Assembly: GCA_928724745.1 (NCBI GenBank)
Contig: CAKMXJ010000005.1
Span: 860,304-924,303 of the forward strand
DNA from: Anthracocystis setariae
Lineage: Eukaryota; Basidiomycota; Ustilaginomycetes; Ustilaginales; Ustilaginaceae
Direction: 5' to 3'
DNA: 64,000 nt
In this document: positions 31,372 through 41,617 of the stretch, piece after piece
Layout of the letters: the number at the start of each line of letters is the position of its first letter
Position numbering within the stretch: position 1 is the first letter of the stretch
Position numbers and translations under genes: made by a program
Notes under the pieces: model-generated
Databases searched by the model: none
What the model was told of the DNA's origin: nothing
The model's input: the letters and a program-made list of their open reading frames with translations, nothing else

Positions 31372-32610
31372 TTACTTGGAGGGGTTGTTGGCCGCCATGG
31401 CTTTGATCCTCCTTTGGTACAACTCTTTATCGGCGCCTTCCCAGTTTTTGCCGTAGCCGTTTTGGATGGCTCTTGTCATGCTCTTGTGGGTGACGGTGTT
31501 GTCGCTGTTGTCGAGGACGGCGAGTAATCTTCGGTACCAGTCTGGAGCGCATCTCAAGAGGGGAAGGAGGTTGGCGAAGCCGGGGAGCATGAGGTGTTGG
31601 GAGAGACCCGAGTCGAGAGCCCAGACGACTTTTTGAGCGACTTGGATGGGTTCGAGGACGGGGGTGAAGAAGGGATCGGCATGGTCTTCCATTCCATCGC
31701 CGAGAGCGGTGCGGACCTTGGTGGGTGCAACAAGCGTAGTGCGCACACGCGGCGCATTGTAGCGCGTGCGGAACTCGATAGCAAGACACTCATGGAATGC
31801 TAGTGCGGCAGCCTTGGATGTGGCATATTCCGACATGGAGGGAAGCGTGCAGTAGGCTCCGGCCGAGGAAACAGTGATGACGTGGCCGTGATTGCGCGAG
31901 ATCATATCGGGGATGAATTCCTTGGCGGTGATCCAGTTGGCGAGCGTATTGATGCGCCACAAGCGTGCAGCAGATTCGAGATCGACATCGAGGATAGTGT
32001 TGCCGGATGCAACACCGGCACAGTTGATGAGAACGCCGACCTTCTTCCCCGGGAAGGCGGCACGGATCTTGCTACCAACTTCGGCGACCTGCTCGCGGTT
32101 GGAGACGTCGGTCTTGAAGTACTGGATCTCGGGAGCACCTTTGGGTGCAGCGATATAGGCGGGAGGCGCCATGTCAAGCACTGCGATGCTCGCTTTTTTA
32201 TGATGGCTGAGAAGCTGAACGATCTCCTTGCCAATTCCCTGGGCTCCACCGGTAATGACAACGATGTCTTTCTGGTAGTCGATGGGATCACGCTTCCACT
32301 GCTTGTGGTTGCGGACGTATCGGTTCAAGCCACGGTTGATGGTGCGTACGAGCACAAAGATCCAGATGTAACCCACCCACTTGTATTGGGAGAAGAGGAG
32401 CGACCTGACATGAGGCAGAAAGTCGGTGTGGGTGGTAGGGAGGGTAAAGGTAGGGTTTTTGTGCTTGTGATAGAAGACAGAGAGCGCGGGGATGAGAGCG
32501 AGGAATGGGGTGGAGAAGGGGACCTTGGCAAGGATGCCAAGGACGGTGTCAAAGGTGAAAGGCTCCCTGAACTGGGTGAGGCCGTTGCTGTTCGTAGATG
32601 CGACCGTCAT
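31372..32610 (-). CDS. Membrane-anchored short-chain dehydrogenase (RDH/SDR16C-like)
   Basis: This 412-aa SDR carries TGGAQGIG (120-127), NCAG (196-199), the catalytic Ser region TVSSAGAY (247-253) and YATSK (Y262, K266), so all classical catalytic residues are present. Hydrophobic segments near 22-47 and 78-90 precede the Rossmann fold, suggesting an ER or lipid-droplet anchor, as in retinol-dehydrogenase-like and sterol-related SDRs. The substrate cannot be read from the sequence. The frame extends upstream to 33003, but that part is low-complexity; I choose the ATG at 32610 (MTVASTNSNG), just before conserved sequence. Confidence 0.87.
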   Translation of the reverse strand: MTVASTNSNGLTQFREPFTFDTVLGILAKVPFSTPFLALIPALSVFYHKHKNPTFTLPTTHTDFLPHVRSLLFSQYKWVGYIWIFVLVRTINRGLNRYVRNHKQWKRDPIDYQKDIVVITGGAQGIGKEIVQLLSHHKKASIAVLDMAPPAYIAAPKGAPEIQYFKTDVSNREQVAEVGSKIRAAFPGKKVGVLINCAGVASGNTILDVDLESAARLWRINTLANWITAKEFIPDMISRNHGHVITVSSAGAYCTLPSMSEYATSKAAALAFHECLAIEFRTRYNAPRVRTTLVAPTKVRTALGDGMEDHADPFFTPVLEPIQVAQKVVWALDSGLSQHLMLPGFANLLPLLRCAPDWYRRLLAVLDNSDNTVTHKSMTRAIQNGYGKNWEGADKELYQRRIKAMAANNPSK

Positions 32611-34439
32611 GATATGAAAAAATGGACGAGTACAACGGGGAAGGTGTACAGTATTCGCAAAGGTGGGCGAAAGGAAGTCGGGAAGGAGCAGGCTGCGTTT
32701 TATATACAGTGAGGATAAGGAGGAAAGACAAAAAGGCGGAGGCAGCAAGGGCTCGAGATGATGCGGAATTTCGAATGTGAGACAGTGGGGTGAAGCGGAG
32801 AGCTGGATCAGACAGAGGACGGAGGAGGATGAATGGAGGAGCGTGTATGGGGAAGGGATGATGATGCTCGCCAAACCCAGCTGAACGAGGTGCAGGCAGC
32901 TGTCTAGAACCGCAGTGGGATGCAACGAGATTCGTGTGAAATGCGGCAAAAGCGAGCTTGGCGTGGATCGTGGGAGCCGCAAGCCTAAGTGACGCAGATT
33001 CATGCACGTTGTTGACTGTACTGTACAGTACTGTGCTCTAATATGGGGAATGGGTATGCCGCCGCTTTGATTAATTCAAGATTGGTGATTCTGATTTGGC
33101 CGGTTCGCTTGGCACAAGCTGCAGGATGCACAAACACAGAACACGACGTGGTCATCCTTTACGCCGATTGCGGGGTGGCACCAGCAATGCGTCTGGATCC
33201 TACAGAACTGTTCAAGAAATGCGATTTTGGTTGGGGAATGAGCGGTAACCCCTGTGCTTAAGCCGTCGCCTTTGCATTTGAGGCTTGGATCAGGGTCTTC
33301 GCATACATATTCACGCCTACTAGTCTAGGTTCGGTCGCCACTTGCAATACAGTGTGGCGGTCTGGCTTGGGCCGTCACCAACTTATATAGAATATGCCAG
33401 CTACGAACAAATACGATCCAGAATGCGTCGGTTCATATCCAGCTCCATCTCAAGGTGACCGATGGTGACGCTAAGGAGAGCCCAAGACAGAAATAGTCTG
33501 GGGTCGCAGCGTATAGTGCTGCACAGTAGCGTAGTACAAACGACGCTGAATGGGACATCGCTCTTCCAAAGAAAAGAAAAAAAAAAGTGTCGCGTGAAAT
33601 CGCTTGAGTTGAAGGCTTTGATTGGTCAGCATGAATCAGCGATCGCAGCTTGTTCCCATCATCCTGCTGTTGGCCCGATCCATCTCAAAAAGGCAACATG
33701 CACCCCGCACTGTTCTTGCAGCAGTCAACCTCATCGATCCAACGCCATCATCTACTCATCACGTTGTTCTTCAACCACAGTGTTCTACCTCATTCATCTC
33801 TGCTGATCCTCTAACGTCATGCTCTCCTTTGCTACGTTCGGTATCACCTTCTTTGTGACCATGGTGGCCATAAGCACCGTCATCATGCTTCTCGAGTGGT
33901 AGCTCCAATATCTCCTTCAAATCAACCGTCGAGGCAGCACAATAAAGGATCGGCATCACTCGTCTACGAATCGCAGTATGGGGCTCAGCTCACCAAGCTG
34001 GAAGGACTAGGACGAATCCGTCTGCATACAAAGCTCAGATTGTCCGTCCATCCTGTCATCGCCCCTCACCACCTTGTCCTTGGTCTGCACCACCGAGTTC
34101 CCAATCGCCATTTTTCTTCGTTCTCTCACTACTGTATCGCCTACTCTCCTCTCAATATACCCTTTCCTACGTTCTTCCGCCACACGTATCTGTGTGCAGG
34201 CTGGAATGCATCTGCTCGTCAATGGTGACAGACGTCGTTGACTTTGAGCATTTACACTTTTGTGAGATCTTTCCATCGCACAACCTATTGGTACTAGGAT
34301 TTCCCGAAATCCGTGATTCTGATCACATTTTTTTTTTTTTTTTTTTTTTTGCTTGTTTCTTGACGAATGGACCCTTTCTTGCTCCTTCACTTCATCTCCA
34401 CCCTTCCGCATCTGCCATCACTCGGCCACCGTAGACAGT
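32611..34439. other. Divergent intergenic region, with a 23-nt poly(T) run
   Basis: About 1.8 kb between the SDR and RPP1. It contains poly(T) at 34328-34350 and one short hydrophobic frame at 33819-33902, listed separately. Otherwise no gene or RNA is recognised. Confidence 0.5.
33819..33902 (+). CDS. Candidate 27-aa single-span membrane peptide
   Basis: The frame encodes MLSFATFGITFFVTMVAIST followed by VIMLLEW and a stop. This is almost entirely one hydrophobic helix with a short end, the size class of small membrane subunits such as Ost4. I cannot match it to a known family. It could equally be chance or the first exon of a longer gene, since GGTAG follows the last codon. Confidence 0.22.
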   Translation: MLSFATFGITFFVTMVAISTVIMLLEW

Positions 34440-35585
34440 ATGTTCTACGACCTCAACATCCCATGGCCACAAACCTCAGGCGCCACAACCTCGGCCGCTT
34501 CTGCCTCATCACATCCTCAAGCATCCAAGAAGAAGGCCAAGCCTCCGCAACCCCTTCAACAAGCATCGGCTCCATCTTCGGCTGCTGCCACGCCAGAACC
34601 CCCAGCCACTCCCCTCTCCTCACTACGCGAAAAAGATGCTCAAGCACTAGCACAGATTGTCCTCGAGCACATCGAGCTTCGCTATTCTCATGTCGCTTTC
34701 AACCACATCGTCCATTCCAGATACGATCCGACTCTCCATCCCAACCCTCTGGCCCCTCTCCGCAACGGTCGACCCAACCCACCATTCCCAGAACTGGATC
34801 CTCGCACTCGTGCCAGCATCAAGGGAAAGGCCAAGGCAGCCTCAGCAATAGACTCAAACGCTCTTACCCAGCTCAGCAGACTAACTCTCATTCTCGACGA
34901 GCACTCGATGGCAAAGTCCGGCAGTGGCTGGGTCACCAACAATGCCACCGCTCTCCAGAGCTACGACTTGCTCGCCGTCCGCCCTACCACCGAAGCCGCC
35001 TTCCAACACGCATGTCTCACCTTGTCCGAACTCAAACCTTTCAGCATCGATATCATCTCTCTCGACTTTGGCGCACAGCCTCGTCTTCCCTTCTTCTTGA
35101 AGCGCTCCACCGTCAATGCCGCTTTAGAGAACGGTGTCCAGTTCGAGATTACATACTCACAAGCCGTTGCAGAAGATTCCGTCAAGGCGCGGCGCAATCT
35201 CATCAGCGGCGCCAGGGACCTTCTTCGGGTCACCAACGGCAAGGGAGTCTTCCTCTCTTCAGCTGCCACAGAAGCCTTGGCGCTACGAGCACCCCACGAT
35301 GTCATCAACCTCGGCGCCATCTTCGGCCTCAACCCATCAGCATCCAGAGACGCCATCTCCAACAATTGCAGAAGTCTCGTACTTCGCTCACAGACGCGCA
35401 AAACATACAGAGGTGTAGCTTCGCATCCGATCCTCGTTCTATCCAACAACACCGACGCCAACCTGTCCCAAGGAGATCAGCACGCCAATGGCAAGAAACG
35501 CAAACCGGTCCAAGTCGATCACCATCCATCCCCACAACTCGAAACCAAGTCGGACCAGCCCAAGAGCAAAAAGCAGAAAACATGA
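34440..35585 (+). CDS. RPP1: RNase P/MRP protein subunit Rpp1 (Rpp30/p30)
   Basis: Rpp1 is a conserved protein subunit of nuclear RNase P and RNase MRP, which process tRNA 5' ends and rRNA. The 381-aa protein starts with MFYDLNIPW, the hallmark N-terminus of Rpp30. It has the TIM-barrel-like segments ELRYSHVAFNHIV, LAVRPTTEAAFQHAC, IDIISLDFG, RLPFFLKRSTVNAALENGVQFEI and GVFLSSAATEALALRAPHDVINLGAIFGL. The C-terminus is Lys-rich and nuclear-localisation-like. The start is fixed by the motif; upstream in-frame sequence is leader. No intron is seen. Confidence 0.93.
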   Translation: MFYDLNIPWPQTSGATTSAASASSHPQASKKKAKPPQPLQQASAPSSAAATPEPPATPLSSLREKDAQALAQIVLEHIELRYSHVAFNHIVHSRYDPTLHPNPLAPLRNGRPNPPFPELDPRTRASIKGKAKAASAIDSNALTQLSRLTLILDEHSMAKSGSGWVTNNATALQSYDLLAVRPTTEAAFQHACLTLSELKPFSIDIISLDFGAQPRLPFFLKRSTVNAALENGVQFEITYSQAVAEDSVKARRNLISGARDLLRVTNGKGVFLSSAATEALALRAPHDVINLGAIFGLNPSASRDAISNNCRSLVLRSQTRKTYRGVASHPILVLSNNTDANLSQGDQHANGKKRKPVQVDHHPSPQLETKSDQPKSKKQKT

Positions 35586-35682
35586 TTACACATATCTCAA
35601 CGCATTACGACGAATACCACTACCATTTCTATCGGGATCGATCTACTACGGGCCGATTCACTGGCGATAACGACTGTTTATA

Positions 35683-36876
35683 CTAAGCAGGGCCCCAAGT
35701 GAGAGATTCGGGCAGAGGGTTTTTCCGCATAAAGGCGAAGATGGTATCTGTGTTTCGCGAGGCTGGATAACGCGCGTGTGCCTGCGTGCCAGTAGTGAGA
35801 GCACAGGCGCCTTGGCAGGCGGGATTGCAGGATGCACTGTCATCCATGCTCTCCACCTGTGCACTCGAGTCGTTAACCACTACGATGCTCTGGGGCAGGG
35901 ATGGATAACGCCTCTTGAGGTCCTGATAATAGTACAGACCCGTGGAGCAGGTGCCGATAATGTCGCAGTAGTTGTGTACGTCAAGCACAGGGGTGGCGTA
36001 CTTGGGGTACGGCACTTGCGTACACCGATGCTGCGAGTCACGGTATGGGTCTGGAGCCGAGTATACAGACGCAGCAGCGATGCCATCAGTGTTAGCAGCG
36101 TACAGCATCGCCATGGAAGCTCCGTTGGACCATCCGGACATAAACACACGGCGCGCGTCAACAGGTACATGCCCCTTGACATACGCGATGGCTTTATCGA
36201 TAAAGTCCACATCCGCATTCAGAGTAAGTGACGAGCGATCCAGGTTGCGGTACCAGTTGTCCCAGCCAACCCCCACGTTGTCCGGGATCGGATACTGGTG
36301 TACAGTATTCCTACCGCTAGGAACAAGATACGAGAACCCCAGTCGACTGGGATCCTCTGCGTTGAGTGACTGCGTGTCGCGTACGTCGTCAATGCCAGTC
36401 AAAGGGAAAGCGACCTGAGCACTGGCGAGCGAAGGATGAAGCCACACGAGCAACGGCAAAGGCTTGGTGGCAGTCGAGTTGGAATTGGCGTAGAAACACA
36501 TGACTCGCTTCTTACCCGTGTTATCGACCAGGTCGACAATCTGACCATTGCACATCTCGATCAAATCTTGCAAGCCGTCGATTGACTCGAGATCCGACAC
36601 GACTTTGGCGGGAGAGTCGCCGTACCGATTGCAACCGATGCCTGTCTGCACCGTAGTAATGGCCGATGGCGGATACTGTCGTGTGATGTCTGCGGTGATC
36701 TGAGGAGGGATGCATGCAGACAGGCGAGGGACGGGCAAGCTGCCAGTCTGCCTCCTGAGTAGCTCCTCGCTTGGTGGCATCACCAAGCTCGAAGCCACTT
36801 GGCTGCCGAGCTGAACAGCAAATGCGCACCAAAACAGCAAGCTGATGCTGCTTATACCACTGTGGCGACGTTGCAT
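35683..36876 (-). CDS. Secreted alpha/beta-hydrolase (PHB-depolymerase/CE1-like esterase)
   Basis: This 397-aa protein begins with a probable signal peptide (MQRRHS then a hydrophobic core to about residue 30). The hydrolase region includes LPLLVWLHPS (oxyanion strand) and the nucleophile S250 in GWSNGAS, preceded by an ARRVFMSG strand, the arrangement of polyhydroxybutyrate depolymerase and feruloyl-esterase-like (CE1) enzymes. A C-terminal His (about 376) fits the triad. Several Cys residues suggest disulfides. It is a plausible secreted plant-polymer or lipid esterase (inference). It is the last ordinary host gene before the repeat-rich region. Confidence 0.82.
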   Translation of the reverse strand: MQRRHSGISSISLLFWCAFAVQLGSQVASSLVMPPSEELLRRQTGSLPVPRLSACIPPQITADITRQYPPSAITTVQTGIGCNRYGDSPAKVVSDLESIDGLQDLIEMCNGQIVDLVDNTGKKRVMCFYANSNSTATKPLPLLVWLHPSLASAQVAFPLTGIDDVRDTQSLNAEDPSRLGFSYLVPSGRNTVHQYPIPDNVGVGWDNWYRNLDRSSLTLNADVDFIDKAIAYVKGHVPVDARRVFMSGWSNGASMAMLYAANTDGIAAASVYSAPDPYRDSQHRCTQVPYPKYATPVLDVHNYCDIIGTCSTGLYYYQDLKRRYPSLPQSIVVVNDSSAQVESMDDSASCNPACQGACALTTGTQAHARYPASRNTDTIFAFMRKNPLPESLTWGPA

Positions 36877-38240
36877 GTTTGTGTACGTTTTGATGTGCTT
36901 GCAAGCGAAGCAGAAGAAAAAGAAGTTGCGAGGACCTGATCATGCAAAATCGACTGGCACACTACGAGCTTTCTTTATATGTTCGACATTGAGATTGCCG
37001 CTTCAAAACGCCACCAGCACCTCGCTTGGTAGATGCAACAGGTGACAGCGGGCCAGCTCTGAGATCTAAGAACGAAAGCACTATTCTCCGCTAGGAACAT
37101 CCTGGCTACCCTCGTGGTGCCTTGCTCCTAAACTAAACAAGATCGCCTGAAACCAAGTGTTTGCGGGCCGCTTTTGCTTGCATCCGACCGTCAATCGGAA
37201 CTCGATTTTGCGCGGTCTGAGCGCACAGCTGCGTGCCATCCGAACTTATTCTGCCTTTCACAGACACCTTCTTTGACTTGGATCTCTATCTCGGGAAGCA
37301 GGCCGGGAGTAGATTGTGAAAGTGGACAGGGAACCGCGGTGACCTAAGGGTAAGCGGCGATGATTGGGAAATATTGTGCCAGTCAGAGTGCTTGTGTTGC
37401 CACTAATTCGGTATTATTTGTCGCTACCACTACTCCACGCTTCTTTGCACGTCTCGTTGACGCTTACATGTGAGCCTCACCCACGGGTTGCTGACGACGG
37501 AACAAACTTGAAAGCAAGCCCTACAGCTCGCTGCAACAAGATCGAAAAAAGGTGGGTATGCCGAGGACGTATACAGCTAAGAGACAACCATCGGCGCCTC
37601 AGACGCACCGCGTTCCAACGCAAGAGTACATGCTCTCTCACAACGGCTGCTATCAACACACTAGCTTAAATTCTGCTACAATGCACCGTGGCAGAAAGTG
37701 GGTCATGTGCTTTGGTCTAAACTTTTGAGCTTGGGCAGTCGGCAATGCGGAGAGATCTATCCGGCAATGCTAGTGATGCATCGGCTCTTAATTTGTGCCG
37801 TATGACATGTGCAGACATCTGCACTGATGTCGTGGGTTCGCAAATGCAACAAAGCCAGTTTACCATGCACATCTCGATATCAAGATTGGCATCGGTGATA
37901 CTGTGACATACATTTGCATGCAGAGCGATCAAGATGCCCCCAGGATGCTTGCAAGGCACTACCTGATCGTTGACAGCACTCATTGCGTGGGCAAAGAGAG
38001 TCGATAGCGATGGCGGATCGGCATGGAATCCGGGCTCAGGCTACCTATCCAGCCAAGGCTTTAGTTTACCGGTCACCCTCTCATCACCAGTCACTAACCA
38101 AGCCCGAAAAACCGATCCTCCTCAGCTCAAAGCAACGTCAAGGTTTCAGGACAGGCTGTGTTTGTGACGAAAAGCGTTGGACCGTGGCACCACGTTGACG
38201 GCAGGGACAGCCGCTGTGGTGGCCACTAGGGAGGTTTTGG
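36877..38240. other. Gene-poor transition region
   Basis: 1.36 kb without a recognisable gene, RNA or repeat. It separates the last host gene from the retroelement cluster. Confidence 0.5.
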
Positions 38241-38360
38241 TACGCCAAAAAAGCGCTTTTTTGTGAGTCAAATTTTTCTAAAGTCACATTTTTGACTTTT
38301 TGACTTTGACTCTTGAGACTGGCATGAGTCAAATCAGGCCAAATTTGACTCACAAAACTT
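38241..38360. repeat. AT-rich palindrome and 17-bp inverted repeat
   Basis: CAAAAAAGCGCTTTTTTG (38246-38263) is a perfect palindrome. It overlaps one arm of an exact inverted repeat, TTTTGTGAGTCAAATTT (38259-38275), whose other arm is at 38341-38357. TGAGTCA/TGACT motifs recur between the arms. It borders the deleted gag element. Confidence 0.75.
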
Positions 38361-38372
38361 TGGTCCAAAAAG

Positions 38373-39014
38373 CTATATGTCAGCGGTCGGGCGCCTGGTA
38401 AATAGGCCGATCTTGTTTCGAGAGCGGTGCGGTCCTGTTGGGCTGGGCCGCCGAGTTTGTGTTACGCGCCTGTGCAACTGGGAGGTATGAGGTGGGTTGC
38501 GCAGGTACGTCGGCGGCCTGGTGAGGTCTATTAAGCCGCACTCGAGGGCACAGCGCCGAGGGTCATCGTGCATACTGTACGATCTCTCCTCTTGCGCTTC
38601 GAGGCCAGAAGCAACGGCGGCGACCTCCGGCTCACCCCCTCGGCGTAGAGCTGGCTTGATCAGCTCCTGGAGGTCTGCGATCTTGGCCTTAAGCGCGAGG
38701 ATCTCCTCCTGGTGCGCCGTTGGAGGTCGCGACGACGCTGGGATAGCTGTCAAAGGCGTGGGCGACGACTTGAAGCCGGTCGCCTGGTCCATGAGTGTGT
38801 AGAGCTTCTCCTGGAAGCGGAATCGGTCCTGACTCTCTTTCAGCATGGCCTCCTGTCGACTAGCTTCGTAAACCATGCGTTGATTATGGACCTCCTTCAT
38901 CTGAAGTCGTATGTCCTCAATTAAGCCTTGCAGCAATGGTTCCGGGTTCGCTGCAGGAGGCGACGAAGCCCGGCTGCGAGGAGTGCTGCCTCGCGGCGCG
39001 GCTGCGTCGGACAT
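38373..39014 (-). CDS. Gag-like N-terminal fragment
   Basis: This 213-aa frame starts MSDAAAPRGS, has a Ser/Pro leader, and a helical, probably coiled-coil part (LLQGLIEDIRLQMKEVHNQR). Its last 50 residues are encoded by the repeated LTR segment, so that end is not natural. There is no zinc knuckle and no pol. Confidence 0.45.
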   Translation of the reverse strand: MSDAAAPRGSTPRSRASSPPAANPEPLLQGLIEDIRLQMKEVHNQRMVYEASRQEAMLKESQDRFRFQEKLYTLMDQATGFKSSPTPLTAIPASSRPPTAHQEEILALKAKIADLQELIKPALRRGGEPEVAAVASGLEAQEERSYSMHDDPRRCALECGLIDLTRPPTYLRNPPHTSQLHRRVTQTRRPSPTGPHRSRNKIGLFTRRPTADI

Positions 39015-39439
39015 GTCGAGTACGGGGCGCTGCTTGAACGATCCACTCTAATGTCAGCGGTCGGGCGCCTGGTAAATAGGCCAATCTTGTTTCGAGAGCG
39101 GTGCGGTCCTGTTGGGCTGGGCCGCCGAGTTTGTGTTACGCGCCTGTGCAACTGAGAGGTATGAGGTGGGTTGCGCAGGTACGTCGGCGGCCTGGTGAGG
39201 TCTATTAAGCCGCACTCGAGTTAGCGGCGGCGGAGTGTGAGACTCTCGACCGCGTTCGACCTTTTACCGACTGACCGCTGTCGGCGCTCCGTTCAGAGGC
39301 AGCACGGCGTACTCGGTACGACGGCGTGATGGCCTAATGTCTCGTGAGCGCTCTTGACGAGGCAGAAGGCGTGTTGTTTGGGTAGATGGTCACTGGAAGT
39401 GATCACCAAGCTGTTACGGCGACGGCTTAGGGCCTGACA
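38378..39439 (-). mobile_element. Deleted LTR retroelement on the minus strand
   Basis: On the minus strand an apparent 5' LTR (39439 to 39052, 388 bp, ends TGTCAG...CTGACA) is followed after 37 bp by a gag-like frame. A 170-bp stretch (38377-38546) repeats the end of that LTR with about two mismatches. I read this as a copy that lost pol and most of its 3' LTR by deletion. No target duplication is evident, so the borders are less certain than for the other elements. Confidence 0.6.
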
Positions 39440-39938
39440 TCCCGATGTCAGCTTGTAGGCAGCGTTTACGCGCTGCGGTGTCGATACACGTACCGACGAG
39501 GTCTAGCTGTTCTCCGATTTGAACGGAGGCACGCGAGGAAGCTGCAATGCTACTGTATTGCAACTTACTAAACTAGTTACTGGAATGATCGTGAAGACGT
39601 CGTTAAGAATAGATACTGAGCTGAAGACTGGTGTTGTAAGAAGTAGAGTGGATGAGGAGCTCATCCACTGCAAGCCAGAGGAGGAGGCCTTAAGTATGAC
39701 CGCTCCAAGCCCCTATGGCAAGGCCGATCCGGCGCTAGCCTATTGTCCAGCTGCACGGCCTGCGTGTGCGCATGTACTGACCGTGGTACACGCAGCTGAT
39801 CACCTCCAAGCCTCTGAGAACGTCTGAGATGGTGTCCCTTGACTGCTGATCGCTTCGAGATGGCGTTGTCGCGATCCGGCGTCTCTGCGCTGTCGAACGG
39901 CCGCAATCCGATCGCTATGGACAAAACGGCTGAGAGAG
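39440..39938. other. Unassigned sequence between two retroelements
   Basis: About 500 bp with no recognised gene. It is probably older mobile DNA into which the gag-only element inserted. Confidence 0.4.
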
Positions 39939-41617
39939 TGTCATGAGGCGTTCCCTCCCTATAACGCTTACGCTTCCCAGATCGCCGATCCAAGCCCGAT
40001 CCGCCGTATCGGGCTAACTCCTATTTTCGCTGGTTCCGCTTTCCCTGTAAATCTCGTCTCACTCACACTGCCTCCATCGAAATGACATCGATCACTCATT
40101 TAGCTCAAGCTCACTGCACGTCAGACTTAACCTTAACTTGGTTATGACATGGTGACAAGAGCGCGGAGTTCGACACACACCTCAACAGCCTGTACCACGT
40201 TCCTGGAACCAATCACAAGCTGTTCTACACGGACTCCGAGAGTTTCGTCCCACCACGCCCACCAAACTCGCTTTTTGACGGCTGCCAAACATGACCCGAA
40301 GCCGCAATCAACGCCTTACGCCTCCGGAAACAGTTCTTCCGCCTCCGGAAACAGTTCTTCCGCCTCCAGACTCCGAAACCAACATGCCAGACGATCCTGG
40401 ACAGCTGTCAGAACCGGCCCCGGACGTCGTCACGCAGCTACTTGACATGCAAAAACAGCAAAACCAGCGTTTTGATGCACTAGCTGACTCGCTTCAAGCT
40501 GTCACAATGTCTCTTGACAGGCTTCAACTTGCGCAACAAGTCACGAATGACACACTCTCTCAGCTTCTGAAGCTTCTAGTAACGTCAAATGAAGCTTCTG
40601 CGCCCAAAAACGCCAACGTCAAAGCCGAAAACCTTACTTCTGACGTTTCCAGGCTGTCCAAGAACGCTGCCAACTCTAATGACGCCAAAAACTCTAACCT
40701 TCCGGCTTCCGCAGCTGTCAGCCCCACCAATCAGAAGCCGTCCCACCACCGAATCCGCCTGTCTCCGGACGACATCGGTCGCTTTGACGGTTCCAGCGAT
40801 GCAGTCCAGTTCTTTCTCGCACGAGTCGAGTCTCTGCTGGATTCTCAGAATCACGAGCCTTCCTTTGTCGCTGTAATGCTTAGTCAGCTGCCTCTCTGCT
40901 TAACTAAGACGGCTCAGCACTGGTACAGCTCGATCACCGATCGTGATCGGCAAGACCTCAGCCGATCTTGGCCGATCTGGCGAATTATGCTCAACGACGC
41001 TTTCGGAACGGATATCTCGGTGGCCCGTCGGACCGCCGAACTGCGGAAATGGCAGCCTCACACGGAGGATATCACGTGCTACTTTTACGCGAAATTGTCA
41101 CTGTTACGCGCCGCGTACCACTCACGTGACGATCGGGACACGATCCATGATATCTGGCTTGGACTTCCCGATTCACTCAAACTTCTCGCACGGTACCAGG
41201 AAGTTTCCTCGATTTCCGGTTTCCTGCGAGAACTCCGGGCTTTACAGGAACCTTGGAGGTCTGTACACAAACCTCCACCTTGATTCCCTCCGATTTCCGT
41301 TCTTCCGAGTTCCTTTTTTCCCGATTTCCCGAGATCCGTCTTTCCGATTTCCGGCCTTTTCGCACTCCTTGTCTCGTCCGAGTGCTCTCTTTCTTTGCGG
41401 GGGGGATGTCATGAGGCGTTCCCTCCCTATAACGCTTACGCTTCCCAGATCGCCGATCCAAGCCCGATCCGCTGTATCGGGCTAACTCCTATTTTCGCTG
41501 GTTCCGCTTTCCCTGTAAATCTCGTCTCACTCACACTGCCTCCATCGAAATGACATCGATCACTCATTTAGCTCAAGCTCACTGCACGTCAGACTTAACC
41601 TTAACTTGGTTATGACA
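39939..41617 (+). mobile_element. Gag-only (TR-GAG-like) LTR retrotransposon, complete
   Basis: The LTRs at 39939-40149 and 41407-41617 are 211 bp each, start TGTCAT, end ATGACA and differ at one position that I can see. A 5-bp duplication GAGAG flanks the element (39934-39938 and 41618-41622). The 1257-bp interior holds one gag frame and no protease, RT or integrase. A G-run (GGGGGGGA) before the 3' LTR is the likely polypurine tract. Ends, duplication and LTR identity show a recent insertion, so its enzymes must be supplied by another element. Confidence 0.92.
40291..41283 (+). CDS. Retrotransposon Gag of the gag-only element
   Basis: This 330-aa frame has an N-terminal Pro/Ser region with a 6-residue tandem repeat (PPETVL), a helical stretch (about 50-90), then a Ty3/gypsy-type capsid core (FDGSSDAVQFFLARVESLL, WPIWRIMLNDAFG, YFYAKLSLLRAAY). 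There is no CCHC knuckle or protease. The frame is unbroken, consistent with selection for a working capsid. Confidence 0.82.
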   Translation: MTRSRNQRLTPPETVLPPPETVLPPPDSETNMPDDPGQLSEPAPDVVTQLLDMQKQQNQRFDALADSLQAVTMSLDRLQLAQQVTNDTLSQLLKLLVTSNEASAPKNANVKAENLTSDVSRLSKNAANSNDAKNSNLPASAAVSPTNQKPSHHRIRLSPDDIGRFDGSSDAVQFFLARVESLLDSQNHEPSFVAVMLSQLPLCLTKTAQHWYSSITDRDRQDLSRSWPIWRIMLNDAFGTDISVARRTAELRKWQPHTEDITCYFYAKLSLLRAAYHSRDDRDTIHDIWLGLPDSLKLLARYQEVSSISGFLRELRALQEPWRSVHKPPP

